The notes below the pieces were generated by a model that had not been told where the DNA came from, did no database searches, and saw only the letters and a program-made list of their open reading frames with translations. Below are positions 38,746-48,753 of a stretch of 64,000 bases of DNA, in pieces. This DNA comes from Flavobacterium cellulosilyticum (lineage in GTDB: Bacteria; Bacteroidota; Bacteroidia; Flavobacteriales; Flavobacteriaceae): assembly GCF_004349355.1 (NCBI RefSeq), contig NZ_SMFK01000001.1, positions 496,001 to 560,000 on the forward strand. The letters run 5' to 3'. Position 1 is the stretch's first letter. Every line of letters starts with the position of its first letter. A program made the translations under genes and the position numbers.

Positions 38746-38767
38746 AATTTAAAAACTGAGTAAGTAA

Positions 38768-38775
38768 CAAATATA
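38768..38775 (-). promoter_or_regulatory. predicted -7 box of the LacI gene
   Basis: The plus-strand CAAATATA reads TATATTTG on the minus strand, an exact TAnnTTTG, placing the start of the transcript about 16 nt before the ATG. No good -33 TTG was found at the usual distance. Confidence 0.4.
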
Positions 38776-38819
38776 CATTTTTTTAATAAATAGCATTCTG
38801 ATTACTCCCTAAAATAAAA

Positions 38820-38849
38820 TTGTACTTTACTAAAAAAATAATATATTTG
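38820..38849 (+). promoter_or_regulatory. predicted promoter of the GH43 lipoprotein gene
   Basis: TTG at 38820-38822, a 19-nt spacer and TATATTTG at 38842-38849. The transcript would begin near 38856, about 25 nt before the ATG. The operator belonging to it seems to lie inside the gene at 38973. Confidence 0.6.
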
Positions 38850-38880
38850 AAATTGAAAATTATTCCTAAAAAATCATCGT

Positions 38881-40626
38881 ATGTCAATATTCATTTCAAA
38901 ATGCTTAAAAACATTTTCTGTACTTATTTTACTGACTTCAACATTTTCATGTAAAAAAATTTTCCAAAAAACACAACCGATTGCGTATTCTGAATATGCG
39001 GCTTTTGATTGGTTTGAATATCAAGGAAAAGATGCTGTCTTTAAATCTATCTCAAAATCAGATGATGAATATCTTAATCCAATTTTAGCGGGTTTCTATC
39101 CTGATCCAAGTATTTGCAGTGCTAATGGTAAGTATTATTTAATTACCTCTTCATTTGTCTATTTCCCGGGACTTCCAATTTTTGAAAGTGTTGATTTAGT
39201 CAATTGGAAACAAATAGGTCATGTGATAGATCGTAAAGAGCAAGCTGATTTTTCTGGAGCGGGTGTTTCCGAAGGGTTGTATGCACCAACAATCCGTTAT
39301 AACAAAGGACAATTTTATGTTATTTGTACTAATGTGAGTGGAGATGGTAATTTTATAGTTACTGCGACAAATCCTGCAGGTCCATGGTCTGACCCTATTG
39401 TTATTCCAGGAGTTAATGGTATTGATCCCGATATTTTCTTTGATGAAGACGGCAAAGTGTACATTACGCATAATGGCCCACCACCCAACAATATTTCGAT
39501 ACATAATGGACATAGAGCCATCTATATGTTTGAGTATGATCTAAAGAATCATACCATTGCAAGCGAATCAAAACTTATTGTGAACGGCGGGACTGATATG
39601 GCTATAAAACCAGTTTGGATTGAAGCCCCGCATATTATAAAAAAAGACCAATATTATTATTTGATTTGTGCACAAGGAGGAACTGCCTATGAACATTCTG
39701 AAGTGGTATTTAGAAGTAAAAATGTGTACGGTCCCTATTTGAGTTATGAGCATAATCCAATATTGACGCAAACATTTCTAGACCCCAATAGAAAAAACGA
39801 AATCTCAACTTCAGGTCATGCTGATTTTGTTCAATTACCTAATGGTGATTGGTGGTCCGTGTTTTTAGCTTGTAGACCTTACGGAATGGAATTGTACAAT
39901 ACCGGCAGAGAAACATTCATGATGCCTGTAGAATGGAAAGAAGGTTGGCCTACAATTGTTGATGGGAAAAAACCATTGCCTTTTGTGAACAAAAAACCAA
40001 ATTTGTCTCCTTCTAAAGAAAACATTGCTCCAACTACTGGAAATTTTGTTTCACACGATGATTTTAATAATAATCAACTTGATTATATATGGAATTTTAT
40101 CCGAACTCCTTTGGAGAAATGGTATGAATTAAGTGGTGGCAAACTATATATTAAACCACGTAAGGAATCCATTCATACTGAAACTAATTTTTCATTTATT
40201 GGAAGAAGACAACAACATTTGCAATTTGAAGCTTCTACGAAGTTGAATTATACTTTGACAAATACATTACAAACTGCAGGATTGGTGGCTTTTCAAAACG
40301 AAAAACAATATTTATTGCTCGGTAAACGTATCAATTCTGAAGGTAAAACAGAGGTATATCTTGAAGAAACAGCCGCAACTGTAAATGCTGGAAAATCAAT
40401 TATTCTCGCAAAACAAGAATTAAAGGATACATCGAAAGACTTGTTTTTGAAAATTGAAGGAAAAACCCGTTACTATGATTTTTATTATAAGACAACCGAA
40501 AAAGGAGAATGGTTGCTATTAGCGAAAGACATTGATGCTGTGATACTAAGCACCAAAGAAGCCAAAGGTTTTGTTGGAACATATATAGCAATGTATGCAT
40601 CATTAAATCATTTTGGAGAAAAATAA
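38881..40626 (+). CDS. GH43 beta-xylosidase-type lipoprotein with C-terminal beta-sandwich
   Basis: A lipid-anchored GH43 of 581 aa. Lipobox TFS-C24 followed by KK, which suggests retention on the periplasmic side. Residues 66-370 are the propeller: base D75 in FYPDPSICS, D182 in GIDPDIFFDEDG and general acid E248 in WIEAPHI. Residues about 395-575 form a concanavalin-like domain of the kind that follows GH43 beta-xylosidases (SFIGRRQQHLQFEASTKL). Activity on xylose- or arabinose-capped oligomers is likely; the exact specificity is open. The 5' part of the coding sequence carries a LacI-type operator. The xylose operon follows 83 nt downstream. Confidence 0.87.
   Translation: MSIFISKCLKTFSVLILLTSTFSCKKIFQKTQPIAYSEYAAFDWFEYQGKDAVFKSISKSDDEYLNPILAGFYPDPSICSANGKYYLITSSFVYFPGLPIFESVDLVNWKQIGHVIDRKEQADFSGAGVSEGLYAPTIRYNKGQFYVICTNVSGDGNFIVTATNPAGPWSDPIVIPGVNGIDPDIFFDEDGKVYITHNGPPPNNISIHNGHRAIYMFEYDLKNHTIASESKLIVNGGTDMAIKPVWIEAPHIIKKDQYYYLICAQGGTAYEHSEVVFRSKNVYGPYLSYEHNPILTQTFLDPNRKNEISTSGHADFVQLPNGDWWSVFLACRPYGMELYNTGRETFMMPVEWKEGWPTIVDGKKPLPFVNKKPNLSPSKENIAPTTGNFVSHDDFNNNQLDYIWNFIRTPLEKWYELSGGKLYIKPRKESIHTETNFSFIGRRQQHLQFEASTKLNYTLTNTLQTAGLVAFQNEKQYLLLGKRINSEGKTEVYLEETAATVNAGKSIILAKQELKDTSKDLFLKIEGKTRYYDFYYKTTEKGEWLLLAKDIDAVILSTKEAKGFVGTYIAMYASLNHFGEK
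38973..38984. promoter_or_regulatory. LacI-type operator inside the GH43 coding sequence
   Basis: ACAACCGATTGC spans codons for residues about 31-35 (TQPIA). It is about 117 nt after the predicted transcription start, comparable to the downstream site of xusA. A roadblock role is the simplest reading. Confidence 0.5.
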
Positions 40627-40709
40627 ATAATGAACAATTTTTCTCCAAAAAGTTTTAAAATTTTTTAAAAAATATTTTTTCATATCAAAAAAATATATAA
40701 TTTAGCAGA

Positions 40710-41735
40710 ATGGAACAGAACAGTACGGAACTTGTAAATAGAAAAAAATTTACTTTTACTATTAATCATGAAAGTGACACCCCCAAGTACCAACAATTAG
40801 TTGATTCTATACATAATGCTATTGCTGAAAACATCCTGAACAAAGGTGATTTATTACCTTCAGTAAATCAAATTTGTAAAACAAATCAACTGTCTAGAGA
40901 TACTGTATTTAAAGCTTACTCGATTCTAAAAGATCAAAAAGCTATTGAATCAGTCCCAAACAAAGGATATTATGTAGCTGGAGAAACTAGAAAAGTACTA
41001 TTGGTTTTGGATACATTCAAAGCTTATAAAGAAGTTTTGTACCATTCTTTTGTCAATAATTTACCTGACAATATTATAACCGATGTACAATTCCACCATT
41101 ATAATGTTGAAAATTTTAAAACCATTATCAACAATAGTATTGGCAAATATTATAAATATGTTGTCATGAATTTTGATCATAAAGAAGTGGCTTCAGCATT
41201 GAACCCAATTTCAAATGACAAGTTGCTATTAATTGATTGGAATATTCACTCAAAAGCTAAAAATAATTATGTTTTTCAGGACTTTGGAAAAGCTTTTTAT
41301 GAATCTTTAAAAGGTGCTTTGGATTCCTTTAGAAAATACAAGGAAATTAATTTTGTGTATCCTAGTTACACGAATCACCCTATTGAAACAGTGACTTTTT
41401 TTAAAAAGTTTTGTGTTGATTTTAATTTAGAATTTGCAATTATTACCAATCCAAAACAATTTAAAATAGAAAAAAATAAGGCGTACATCAGTGTTAGCGA
41501 TAGAATACTAGGTCAGTTTTTAGAGCAATGCCAAGAAAATAATTTTGAGCCTGGAACAGATGTAGGATTCTTATCTTATAACGAAACCCCGATGAAAAAA
41601 TTCATTTACAAAGGCATTTCAGTTGTATCAACTGATTTCAAAGAAATGGGCACAAAAATAGCCGAGTTTGTAACAAGTGAAGAAACGATGCGATACTATG
41701 TATCGACAAATTTAATATTAAGAGATTCATTATAA
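40710..41735 (+). CDS. GntR-family regulator with sugar-binding sensor domain
   Basis: The probable regulator of the xylose operon it heads. Residues about 20-90 are a GntR winged helix (PKYQQLVDSIHNAIAE, LPSVNQICKTNQLSRDTVFK, KGYYVAG). Residues 95-341 form a periplasmic-binding-protein-like domain, so this is the Bacteroidetes GntR/PBP hybrid and not the usual FadR or HutC type. The xylulokinase gene starts 3 nt after its stop, so they are translated together. Xylose as effector is inferred from the operon. Confidence 0.85.
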   Translation: MEQNSTELVNRKKFTFTINHESDTPKYQQLVDSIHNAIAENILNKGDLLPSVNQICKTNQLSRDTVFKAYSILKDQKAIESVPNKGYYVAGETRKVLLVLDTFKAYKEVLYHSFVNNLPDNIITDVQFHHYNVENFKTIINNSIGKYYKYVVMNFDHKEVASALNPISNDKLLLIDWNIHSKAKNNYVFQDFGKAFYESLKGALDSFRKYKEINFVYPSYTNHPIETVTFFKKFCVDFNLEFAIITNPKQFKIEKNKAYISVSDRILGQFLEQCQENNFEPGTDVGFLSYNETPMKKFIYKGISVVSTDFKEMGTKIAEFVTSEETMRYYVSTNLILRDSL

Positions 41736-41738
41736 ATT

Positions 41739-43226
41739 ATGTATTACATAGGATTTGACATTGGTAGTTCGTCTGTAAAAGCCGCTATCGTAGAAATTGC
41801 AACCGGAAAAAGCATTGGCGTAGTTCAAGAACCGGAAACAGAAATGGAAATGCTTGCGCTAAAGAACGGTTGGGCAGAGCAAAAACCTGAAGATTGGTGG
41901 CTACATTGTTGCAATGCAGTGACTAAACTTAAAAAGAAATACGCCATTTCTAGAACACAAATAAAAGGAATAGGTATCTCTTACCAAATGCATGGTCTTG
42001 TTTTGGTTGACAAAAATGGATCGCCTTTACGAAAATCAATCATCTGGTGCGATAGTAGAGCGGTAGCAATTGGAAACGAAGCGTTTAAATCTATTGGTGA
42101 AGAAAAATGTGTTTCGCATTTATTAAACTCTCCGGCAAATTTTACGGCATCTAAATTAAAATGGGTAAAGGAAAACGAACCAGAAATCTACAATCAGATT
42201 CATAAATTCATGTTGCCAGGTGATTATATTGCCTATAAATTATCCAATGTGATCAACACCACTATATCTGGTTTGTCCGAAGGGATTTTTTGGGATTTCA
42301 AAAATGACACCGTTGCTGATTTTCTATTAAACCACTATGGCATTGATCCTTCTTTGGTTCCAGATATTGTAGACACTTTTGGATTGCAATCTGTAGTTGA
42401 TGAAAAAGGAGCATTAGAAAGTGGTTTAGCCGCTGGGACTCCAATATTTTATCGTGCTGGAGATCAACCTAATAACGCACTTTCGTTAAATGTATTTAAT
42501 CCAGGTGAAGTTGCTGCAACAGGCGGAACTTCAGGAGTTGTATATGCCGTGACCGAAAGTTTATCCGGAAAAGAAAGCACCCGAGTAAACAATTTTGCTC
42601 ATGTAAATTATACCAAAAACACACCAAGAATTGGAAAACTATTAAATATCAATGGGGCCGGTATTCAATACAGATGGTTGCTCAATAACTTGGCTGTTCG
42701 TTCTTATGAAGAAATGAATAATCTGGCTTCTGAAATTCCAGTAGGATCAGACGGGGTTTGTATGCTTCCCTTTGGTAATGGGGCCGAAAGAATGTTGAAT
42801 AACAAAGATATTGGCACACGATTGGTCAACATTAATTTAAACAATCACAATAAAGCACATGTTTGTAGAGCTGCTTTAGAAGGTATTGCTTTTTCATTTG
42901 TTTACGGAATGGAAATCCTAAAATCCGACGGAATCGAAGTAAATGTAATGCGTGCAGGAAACGACAATTTATTTCGTTCGGAGATTTTTTCTAATACTGT
43001 GGCTACACTCATAGGACACGAAATAGAAATATACAATACAACAGGAGCAATTGGTGCCGCAAGAGCTTCTGGACTACACGAAGGAGGCTTCGAGAAATTC
43101 GGAAAATACATAACAGACAATGATCATGTTATGACTTATATGCCTTTTAAAGACAAAGAACCTTATCTAGCAGCATACCATCTGTGGAAAAAAGAATTAG
43201 AACTTATAATTAATAATAACAAATAA
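41739..43226 (+). CDS. xylB: xylulokinase
   Basis: Phosphorylates D-xylulose with ATP. FGGY-kinase fold of 495 aa: N-terminal phosphate loop [11 protein letters not shown] (6-16), the substrate segment [18 protein letters not shown], and the catalytic base D242 in [10 protein letters not shown]. The C-terminal ATP block [11 protein letters not shown] is clear. A 3-nt gap after the GntR gene and an 11-nt gap before xylA make the operon plain. Confidence 0.93.
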   Translation: MYYIGFDIGSSSVKAAIVEIATGKSIGVVQEPETEMEMLALKNGWAEQKPEDWWLHCCNAVTKLKKKYAISRTQIKGIGISYQMHGLVLVDKNGSPLRKSIIWCDSRAVAIGNEAFKSIGEEKCVSHLLNSPANFTASKLKWVKENEPEIYNQIHKFMLPGDYIAYKLSNVINTTISGLSEGIFWDFKNDTVADFLLNHYGIDPSLVPDIVDTFGLQSVVDEKGALESGLAAGTPIFYRAGDQPNNALSLNVFNPGEVAATGGTSGVVYAVTESLSGKESTRVNNFAHVNYTKNTPRIGKLLNINGAGIQYRWLLNNLAVRSYEEMNNLASEIPVGSDGVCMLPFGNGAERMLNNKDIGTRLVNINLNNHNKAHVCRAALEGIAFSFVYGMEILKSDGIEVNVMRAGNDNLFRSEIFSNTVATLIGHEIEIYNTTGAIGAARASGLHEGGFEKFGKYITDNDHVMTYMPFKDKEPYLAAYHLWKKELELIINNNK

Positions 43227-43237
43227 AGAATACCATT

Positions 43238-44563
43238 ATGATAGTTTTAGGAAATAAAGAATATTACAAAGGAATTGGTCAAATCCAATTCGAAGGAAAA
43301 GAATCTGACAATCCGTTAGCATTCAAATACTACAATCCAGATCAAGTAGTAGCTGGTAAAACAATGCGAGAGCATTTTAGATTTGCAATAGCCTATTGGC
43401 ACACCTTCTGTGGACATGGTGGAGATCCTTTTGGACCAGGAACACAACAATTTCCATGGGATCTGTCGAATGACCCTATTCAAGCTGCAAAAGACAAAGC
43501 AGATGCAGCATTTGAATTCATTACGAAAATGGGTTTTGGTCATTACTGTTTTCATGATAATGATTTGATTCAAGAAGCAGCTACTTTTGGAGAATCTGAA
43601 AGTAGATTGGCTACAATCACCGATTATTTGAAAGAAAAACAAGCGGCATCTGGAGTGAAATTGCTTTGGGGTACAGCCAATTGTTTCTCAAATCCTCGTT
43701 ATATGAATGGTGCTGCTACCAATCCAGATTTTAATGTTTTAGCTAGAGCGGGTGGCCAAATAAAATTGGCTATTGATGCTACTATTGCATTAGGTGGTGA
43801 AAACTATGTGTTTTGGGGAGGACGTGAAGGATATATGTCATTGCTAAATACAGACATGGGAAGAGAATTAGATCATATGGGTCAATTTTTGACTGTTTGT
43901 AGAGATTATGCTAGAGCGCAAGGGTTTAAAGGTAATTTCTTTATCGAACCAAAACCAATGGAACCAATGAAACATCAATATGATTTTGATTCCGCTACGG
44001 CTATTGGATTTTTACGTCAATATGGATTGGAAAATGATTTCAAAATGAACATCGAAGTAAATCACGCCACTTTAGCCCAACATACCTTCCAACACGAAAT
44101 TGAAACTGCAGCCAAAGCAGGAATGCTTGGAAGTTTAGATGCTAACCGAGGGGATTACCAAAACGGATGGGACACAGACCAATTTCCAAATAACATACAA
44201 GAAACTACCGAAGCAATGCTTGTTTTCTTGAAAGCTGGTGGATTACAAGGTGGTGGTATTAATTTTGATGCTAAAATCAGAAGAAACTCAACTGATATGG
44301 CTGATGTTTTCCATGCACATATTGGTGGAGCAGATACATTTGCAAGAGCGTTATTGACTGCCGATAAAATAATTACCTCTTCATCTTATGAAAAACTTAG
44401 AACTGAAAGATATAGCTCTTTTGATTCAGGAAAAGGAAAAGAATTTGAAGAAGGAAAATTAGACCTTAAAGCGCTTTATTCTATTGCACAAGACAATGGC
44501 GAACTAACACTACAAAGTGGTAAGCAAGAATTGTTTGAAAATATCATCAATCAATATATATAA
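43238..44563 (+). CDS. xylA: xylose isomerase
   Basis: Interconverts D-xylose and D-xylulose in the cytosol using divalent metal. Class II type, 441 aa. H106 in [10 protein letters not shown] is the ring-opening histidine; E237 in [10 protein letters not shown] is a metal ligand, and further metal-site residues are in [15 protein letters not shown] and [26 protein letters not shown] (53-69) is characteristic of the Bacteroidetes branch. It is followed by a 208-nt gap holding a strong hairpin, then the sugar porter. Confidence 0.95.
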   Translation: MIVLGNKEYYKGIGQIQFEGKESDNPLAFKYYNPDQVVAGKTMREHFRFAIAYWHTFCGHGGDPFGPGTQQFPWDLSNDPIQAAKDKADAAFEFITKMGFGHYCFHDNDLIQEAATFGESESRLATITDYLKEKQAASGVKLLWGTANCFSNPRYMNGAATNPDFNVLARAGGQIKLAIDATIALGGENYVFWGGREGYMSLLNTDMGRELDHMGQFLTVCRDYARAQGFKGNFFIEPKPMEPMKHQYDFDSATAIGFLRQYGLENDFKMNIEVNHATLAQHTFQHEIETAAKAGMLGSLDANRGDYQNGWDTDQFPNNIQETTEAMLVFLKAGGLQGGGINFDAKIRRNSTDMADVFHAHIGGADTFARALLTADKIITSSSYEKLRTERYSSFDSGKGKEFEEGKLDLKALYSIAQDNGELTLQSGKQELFENIINQYI

Positions 44564-44771
44564 TCTTCTTAGAGGAGCAGCACTAGAGCCTTTTTTCAAT
44601 AAACCCTCGTCCTGCTCTTCACAGTATCTTTTATCTTGTGGCAAAAATAGCCACAAGATAAAAGGATACTTTGCTCCGATCAGGGCTACAAAGTTCTTTT
44701 TTTCTCTAAAAGAACATTTATTAAACTCTTGAATGCTACTTTTTTCTAACAAACCAACCATTTTTTAAATT
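44564..44771. repeat. intergenic repeat with 15-bp hairpin between xylA and the porter gene
   Basis: The core is a perfect stem, CTTTTATCTTGTGGC at 44628-44642 with its complement at 44650-44664, and a 7-nt A-rich loop. It is flanked by AGTAT/ATACT and by GCTCCGATCAGGGCTA (44673-44688). The last segment resembles parts of the repeats at 49771 and 55767. It looks like one copy of a dispersed intergenic element and may also trim transcription after xylA. Confidence 0.5.
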
Positions 44772-46235
44772 ATGAATACAAATTCCAGTTATTTATGGAA
44801 GTTAACCTTAGTGGCAACCTTAGGAGGGCTTTTATTTGGATATGATACTGCAGTAATTTCTGGAACTGTAAGTTCGTTAGATAAGTTTTTTGTGCTACCT
44901 TTTGGTTTAGACGAAATGGCTTCTAATGCTCGTTTAGGATTTTTAGTTTCCAGCGCCTTAATAGGATGTATTATTGGAGGTGTTTTTGGAGGATTAATAA
45001 GCAAAAAAATGGGGCGCAAAAACGGATTAGTTTTAGCAGCCATCTTATTTTTAATATCAGCTATTGGTTCTGCCATGCCAGAAATGTTAATTAAACCTAT
45101 TGGTCAAGGAGATCATACTTTTATCTATGTTTTTGTACTCTATAGAATTATTGGTGGAATTGGTGTAGGATTAGCATCCATGTTATCGCCATTATATATT
45201 GCTGAAATTGCACCCGCAAAAAGCAGAGGAAAGTTGGTTTCTATGAATCAATTTGCTATTATTTTTGGTATGTTGATTGTTTATTTTGTCAATTATTATA
45301 TCTCTCACCAAGGGAATTCAACTTGGTTGGATACTATTGGTTGGAGATGGATGTTTGCCTCAGAAATTATTCCAGCCACACTTTTCCTTTTCTTTTTATT
45401 TTTTGTTCCAGACACGCCAAGATCTTTAATGTTACAATCACAACCAGAAAAAGCATTGGAGGTTTTAATAAAAGTGAATGGAAAAGAGGAAGCCCATAAA
45501 ATTTTAGACGAAATAAAAAATACTGTAACCCAGAAATCTGGAAAGTTATTTTCTTATGGCATTGCGATTATATTTTTTGGAGTTCTAATTTCGATTTTTC
45601 AACAATTTGTTGGGATAAATGTAGTGTTGTATTATGCTCCCGAAATTTTTAAAAGTATGGGTTCTGGAACTGATACAGCTTTGTTACAAACAATAATTGT
45701 AGGAGGAGTAAATCTATTATTTACTATAATAGCAATTCAAACAGTTGATAGAGTTGGTAGAAAACCTTTAATGATTATTGGAGCTTTAGGAATGGCTTTG
45801 GCTATGTTTGCTATAGGTACTGCCTTTTTTGTAGGTTCATTAGGCCTGTTTGCCTTAATCTGTATGTTGGTTTATGTTGCAGCTTTTGCCATGAGTTGGG
45901 GACCTGTTGCTTGGGTATTATTATCTGAGATTTTCCCAAATGATGTTAGAGGAAAAGCATTAGCAGTTGCGGTTGCAGCACAATGGATTGCTAATTACTT
46001 GGTTTCTTGGACTTTCCCGATGATGGATAAAAATAGCTATCTATTGGAGCAATTCAATCATGGTTTTACTTATTGGATTTATGGAGCAATGGGACTTTTA
46101 GCAGCCTTCTTTGTTTGGAAATACATTCCAGAAACCAAAGGAAAAACTTTAGAAGAAATGAATAATTTATGGAATGTTAATGAGATTGAAGAACCTGAAT
46201 TGAATCTTGTTTCTACTTCTCAAATTTTAAAATAA
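44772..46235 (+). CDS. xylE: MFS sugar porter, probable D-xylose:H+ symporter
   Basis: An inner-membrane importer of 487 aa with 12 predicted helices and all sugar-porter signatures: GGLLFGYDTAVISG (17-30), the first R-x-G-R-R/K-like loop KKMGRKNG, PLYIAEIAPAKSRG, QQFVGINVVLYYAPEIF, DRVGRKP and PETKGKTLEEM at the end. Location between xylA and pentose phosphate genes points to xylose, so the symbol is given by function; arabinose or glucose transport cannot be excluded from sequence. Confidence 0.85.
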   Translation: MNTNSSYLWKLTLVATLGGLLFGYDTAVISGTVSSLDKFFVLPFGLDEMASNARLGFLVSSALIGCIIGGVFGGLISKKMGRKNGLVLAAILFLISAIGSAMPEMLIKPIGQGDHTFIYVFVLYRIIGGIGVGLASMLSPLYIAEIAPAKSRGKLVSMNQFAIIFGMLIVYFVNYYISHQGNSTWLDTIGWRWMFASEIIPATLFLFFLFFVPDTPRSLMLQSQPEKALEVLIKVNGKEEAHKILDEIKNTVTQKSGKLFSYGIAIIFFGVLISIFQQFVGINVVLYYAPEIFKSMGSGTDTALLQTIIVGGVNLLFTIIAIQTVDRVGRKPLMIIGALGMALAMFAIGTAFFVGSLGLFALICMLVYVAAFAMSWGPVAWVLLSEIFPNDVRGKALAVAVAAQWIANYLVSWTFPMMDKNSYLLEQFNHGFTYWIYGAMGLLAAFFVWKYIPETKGKTLEEMNNLWNVNEIEEPELNLVSTSQILK

Positions 46236-46259
46236 TAATCAAATTAAAAAACAAACGAA

Positions 46260-46913
46260 ATGAAATTTTTTATAGACACAGCAAATTTGAATGAAATTGC
46301 CGAAGCACAAGCATTAGGAGTTTTAGATGGAGTAACAACAAATCCGTCATTAATGGCGAAAGAAGGGATAACTGGTGCAGATAATATTTTAAAACATTAT
46401 GTAGCCATTTGTAACATTGTTGATGGAGATGTTTCTGCCGAAGTAATTGCAACCGATTATGAAGGAATGATTCGTCAAGGAGAAGAATTGGCAGCTTTAC
46501 ATCCACAGATTGTGGTAAAATTACCGATGATTGCTGCAGGGGTTAAAGCCTGTAAATATTTTTCGGATAAAGGAGTAAAGACGAATGTTACTCTTGTATT
46601 CTCAGTTGGACAAGCGCTATTAGCTGCAAAAGCAGGAGCTACTTATGTTTCTCCTTTTCTAGGAAGGTTGGATGATATTTGCACAGATGGTTTAGGATTA
46701 ATTGCGGAAATTAGACAGGTATATGATAATTACGATTTTAAAACTCAAATTTTATCCGCATCAGTACGCAACACAATGCATGTAATTAATTGTGCCAAAG
46801 TAGGATCGGATGTTATGACAGGACCATTGTCTTCTATTACTGGATTGTTGAAACACCCTTTAACCGATAGCGGATTAGCGCAATTTTTAGCTGATTATCA
46901 AAAAGGAAATTAA
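46260..46913 (+). CDS. tal: transaldolase of the TalC/FSA small type
   Basis: Transfers a dihydroxyacetone unit in the non-oxidative pentose phosphate pathway. 217 aa, the short TalC class: [25 protein letters not shown], and the Schiff-base lysine K87 in VVKLPM. SASVRN at about 162-167 is also conserved. It lies 24 nt after the porter and 2 nt before the transketolase N-half, so it is part of the route from xylulose 5-phosphate to glycolysis. Fructose-6-phosphate aldolase activity is the alternative within this family. Confidence 0.9.
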   Translation: MKFFIDTANLNEIAEAQALGVLDGVTTNPSLMAKEGITGADNILKHYVAICNIVDGDVSAEVIATDYEGMIRQGEELAALHPQIVVKLPMIAAGVKACKYFSDKGVKTNVTLVFSVGQALLAAKAGATYVSPFLGRLDDICTDGLGLIAEIRQVYDNYDFKTQILSASVRNTMHVINCAKVGSDVMTGPLSSITGLLKHPLTDSGLAQFLADYQKGN

Positions 46914-46915
46914 GT

Positions 46916-47758
46916 ATGGAAATTAGTCAATTACAAGATATAGTATCTCAAACAAGAAGAGATATTCTTAGAATGGTTCACAAAGTAAATTCAGGTCATC
47001 CTGGAGGTTCCTTGGGTTGTACCGAGTTCTTAGTTGCGTTGTATAATGAAGTGATGAATCTAAAAGAAGAATTTGAAATGAATGGAATAGGCGAAGATTT
47101 ATTTTTCCTATCCAATGGACATATTTCTCCTGTTTTTTATAGTGTTTTGGCAAGAAAAGGATATTTCCCTGCCGCAGAATTGAGCACTTTTAGATTGTTA
47201 AATTCACGCTTACAAGGCCACCCTACTATTCATGACGGATTACCAGGCGTTCGTATCGCATCGGGTTCTTTAGGTCAAGGATTGTCTGTAGCCATTGGTG
47301 CCGCTCAGGCTAAAAAATTAAACGGGGATAAGAATATTGTTTTTACACTCCATGGCGATGGAGAGTTGCAGGAAGGACAAAACTGGGAAGCCATCATGTA
47401 TGCTTCTGCAAAAAAAGTGGATAACCTAATTGCTACTGTCGACCATAACGGCCAGCAAATTGATGGTTCCACAAATGATGTTTTACATATGGGAAGCTTA
47501 AAAGCCAAATTTGAAGCTTTTGATTGGGATGTTCTTGAAATTAAAGAAGGAAATAATCTAGAGGCTGTAATTGCTGGAATGAAAGAAGCTAAATCTCGTA
47601 CTGGTAAAGGAAAACCAGTATGTGTTATTTTGGATACCATAATGGGGAATGGAGTTGATTTTATGATGCATACTCACGCTTGGCACGGAAAAGCTCCAAA
47701 TGACGATCAATTAGCAAATGGTTTAGCTCAAAACCCAGCAACTTTAGGTGATTATTAA
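46916..47758 (+). CDS. transketolase, N-terminal (thiamine-binding) subunit
   Basis: The thiamine-diphosphate half of a two-gene transketolase. VNSGHPGGSLG (25-35), the cofactor motif beginning HGDGELQEGQNWE and ending at DHNGQQIDG, and GHPTIHDGLPGV are all present. The protein stops at 280 aa, where single-chain enzymes would go on; the second half is the next gene, 9 nt away. Split transketolases are common in anaerobes and some Bacteroidetes. A separate single-chain copy elsewhere in the genome is likely but not visible. Confidence 0.92.
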   Translation: MEISQLQDIVSQTRRDILRMVHKVNSGHPGGSLGCTEFLVALYNEVMNLKEEFEMNGIGEDLFFLSNGHISPVFYSVLARKGYFPAAELSTFRLLNSRLQGHPTIHDGLPGVRIASGSLGQGLSVAIGAAQAKKLNGDKNIVFTLHGDGELQEGQNWEAIMYASAKKVDNLIATVDHNGQQIDGSTNDVLHMGSLKAKFEAFDWDVLEIKEGNNLEAVIAGMKEAKSRTGKGKPVCVILDTIMGNGVDFMMHTHAWHGKAPNDDQLANGLAQNPATLGDY

Positions 47759-47767
47759 ATTAAGAAT

Positions 47768-48721
47768 ATGAAAAAATATACTAATACAGGAAGTAAAGAT
47801 ACCCGTTCTGGTTTTGGAGTAGGTATGACAGAATTAGGTCAAAAGAATGAAAAAGTAGTGGCTTTATGCGCTGATTTGATTGGATCATTAAAATTTGATG
47901 ATTTTAAAAAGAATCACCCAGAACGATTTTTCCAAATAGGAATTGCTGAGGCGAATATGATTGGAATTGCAGCGGGTTTAACAATTGGAGGTAAAATTCC
48001 TTTTACAGGAACTTTTGCTAATTTTTCTACAGGAAGGGTGTATGACCAAATTCGTCAATCTGTTGCTTATTCTGATAAAAATGTGAAGATTTGTGCTTCA
48101 CATGCAGGATTAACTTTAGGTGAAGACGGAGCTACACACCAAATTCTTGAAGACATTGGTTTAATGAAAATGTTACCTGGAATGACGGTAATCAATACTT
48201 GTGATCACAATCAGACTAAAGCAGCAACACTAGCAATTGCCGACTATCACGGACCTGTTTATTTGCGTTTTGGACGTCCAGTTGTACCTAATTTTATGCC
48301 AGCTGATGAACCTTTCATAATTGGAAAAGCCATTATGTTAAACGAAGGAACTGATGTTACAATTATCGCAACAGGACACTTAGTTTGGGAAGCTTTATTG
48401 GCTGCTGAAGCTTTAGAAAGTGAAGGAATATCGGCAGAGGTGATAAATATTCATACCATAAAACCATTGGATGAAGAAGCTATTTTAAAATCAGTGGCTA
48501 AAACAGGATGTGTAGTTACAGCCGAAGAACATAATTATTTAGGTGGATTAGGAGAAAGTGTTGCTGGTGTACTAATTAGAAACAATCCTAGACCACAGGA
48601 ATTTGTTGCTGTTCAAGACAGTTTTGGCGAAAGCGGAACACCCGAACAATTAATGGAAAAATACGGACTTAATAGCGATGCAATTATAAAAGCAGCTAGA
48701 AAAGTGATTAGCAGAAAATAA
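47768..48721 (+). CDS. transketolase, C-terminal (pyrimidine-binding) subunit
   Basis: Partner of the preceding gene. The Pyr domain includes FQIGIAEANMIGIAAGLT, whose Glu activates the thiamine ring; ASHAGLTLGEDGATHQ follows, and the C-terminal domain has TGCVVTAEEHNYLGGLG. 317 aa. Together with TalC it joins xylulose 5-phosphate to glycolysis. Confidence 0.92.
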   Translation: MKKYTNTGSKDTRSGFGVGMTELGQKNEKVVALCADLIGSLKFDDFKKNHPERFFQIGIAEANMIGIAAGLTIGGKIPFTGTFANFSTGRVYDQIRQSVAYSDKNVKICASHAGLTLGEDGATHQILEDIGLMKMLPGMTVINTCDHNQTKAATLAIADYHGPVYLRFGRPVVPNFMPADEPFIIGKAIMLNEGTDVTIIATGHLVWEALLAAEALESEGISAEVINIHTIKPLDEEAILKSVAKTGCVVTAEEHNYLGGLGESVAGVLIRNNPRPQEFVAVQDSFGESGTPEQLMEKYGLNSDAIIKAARKVISRK

Positions 48722-48753
48722 TCATAATAGGGTTAATTCTAAAAAAGAGAATT

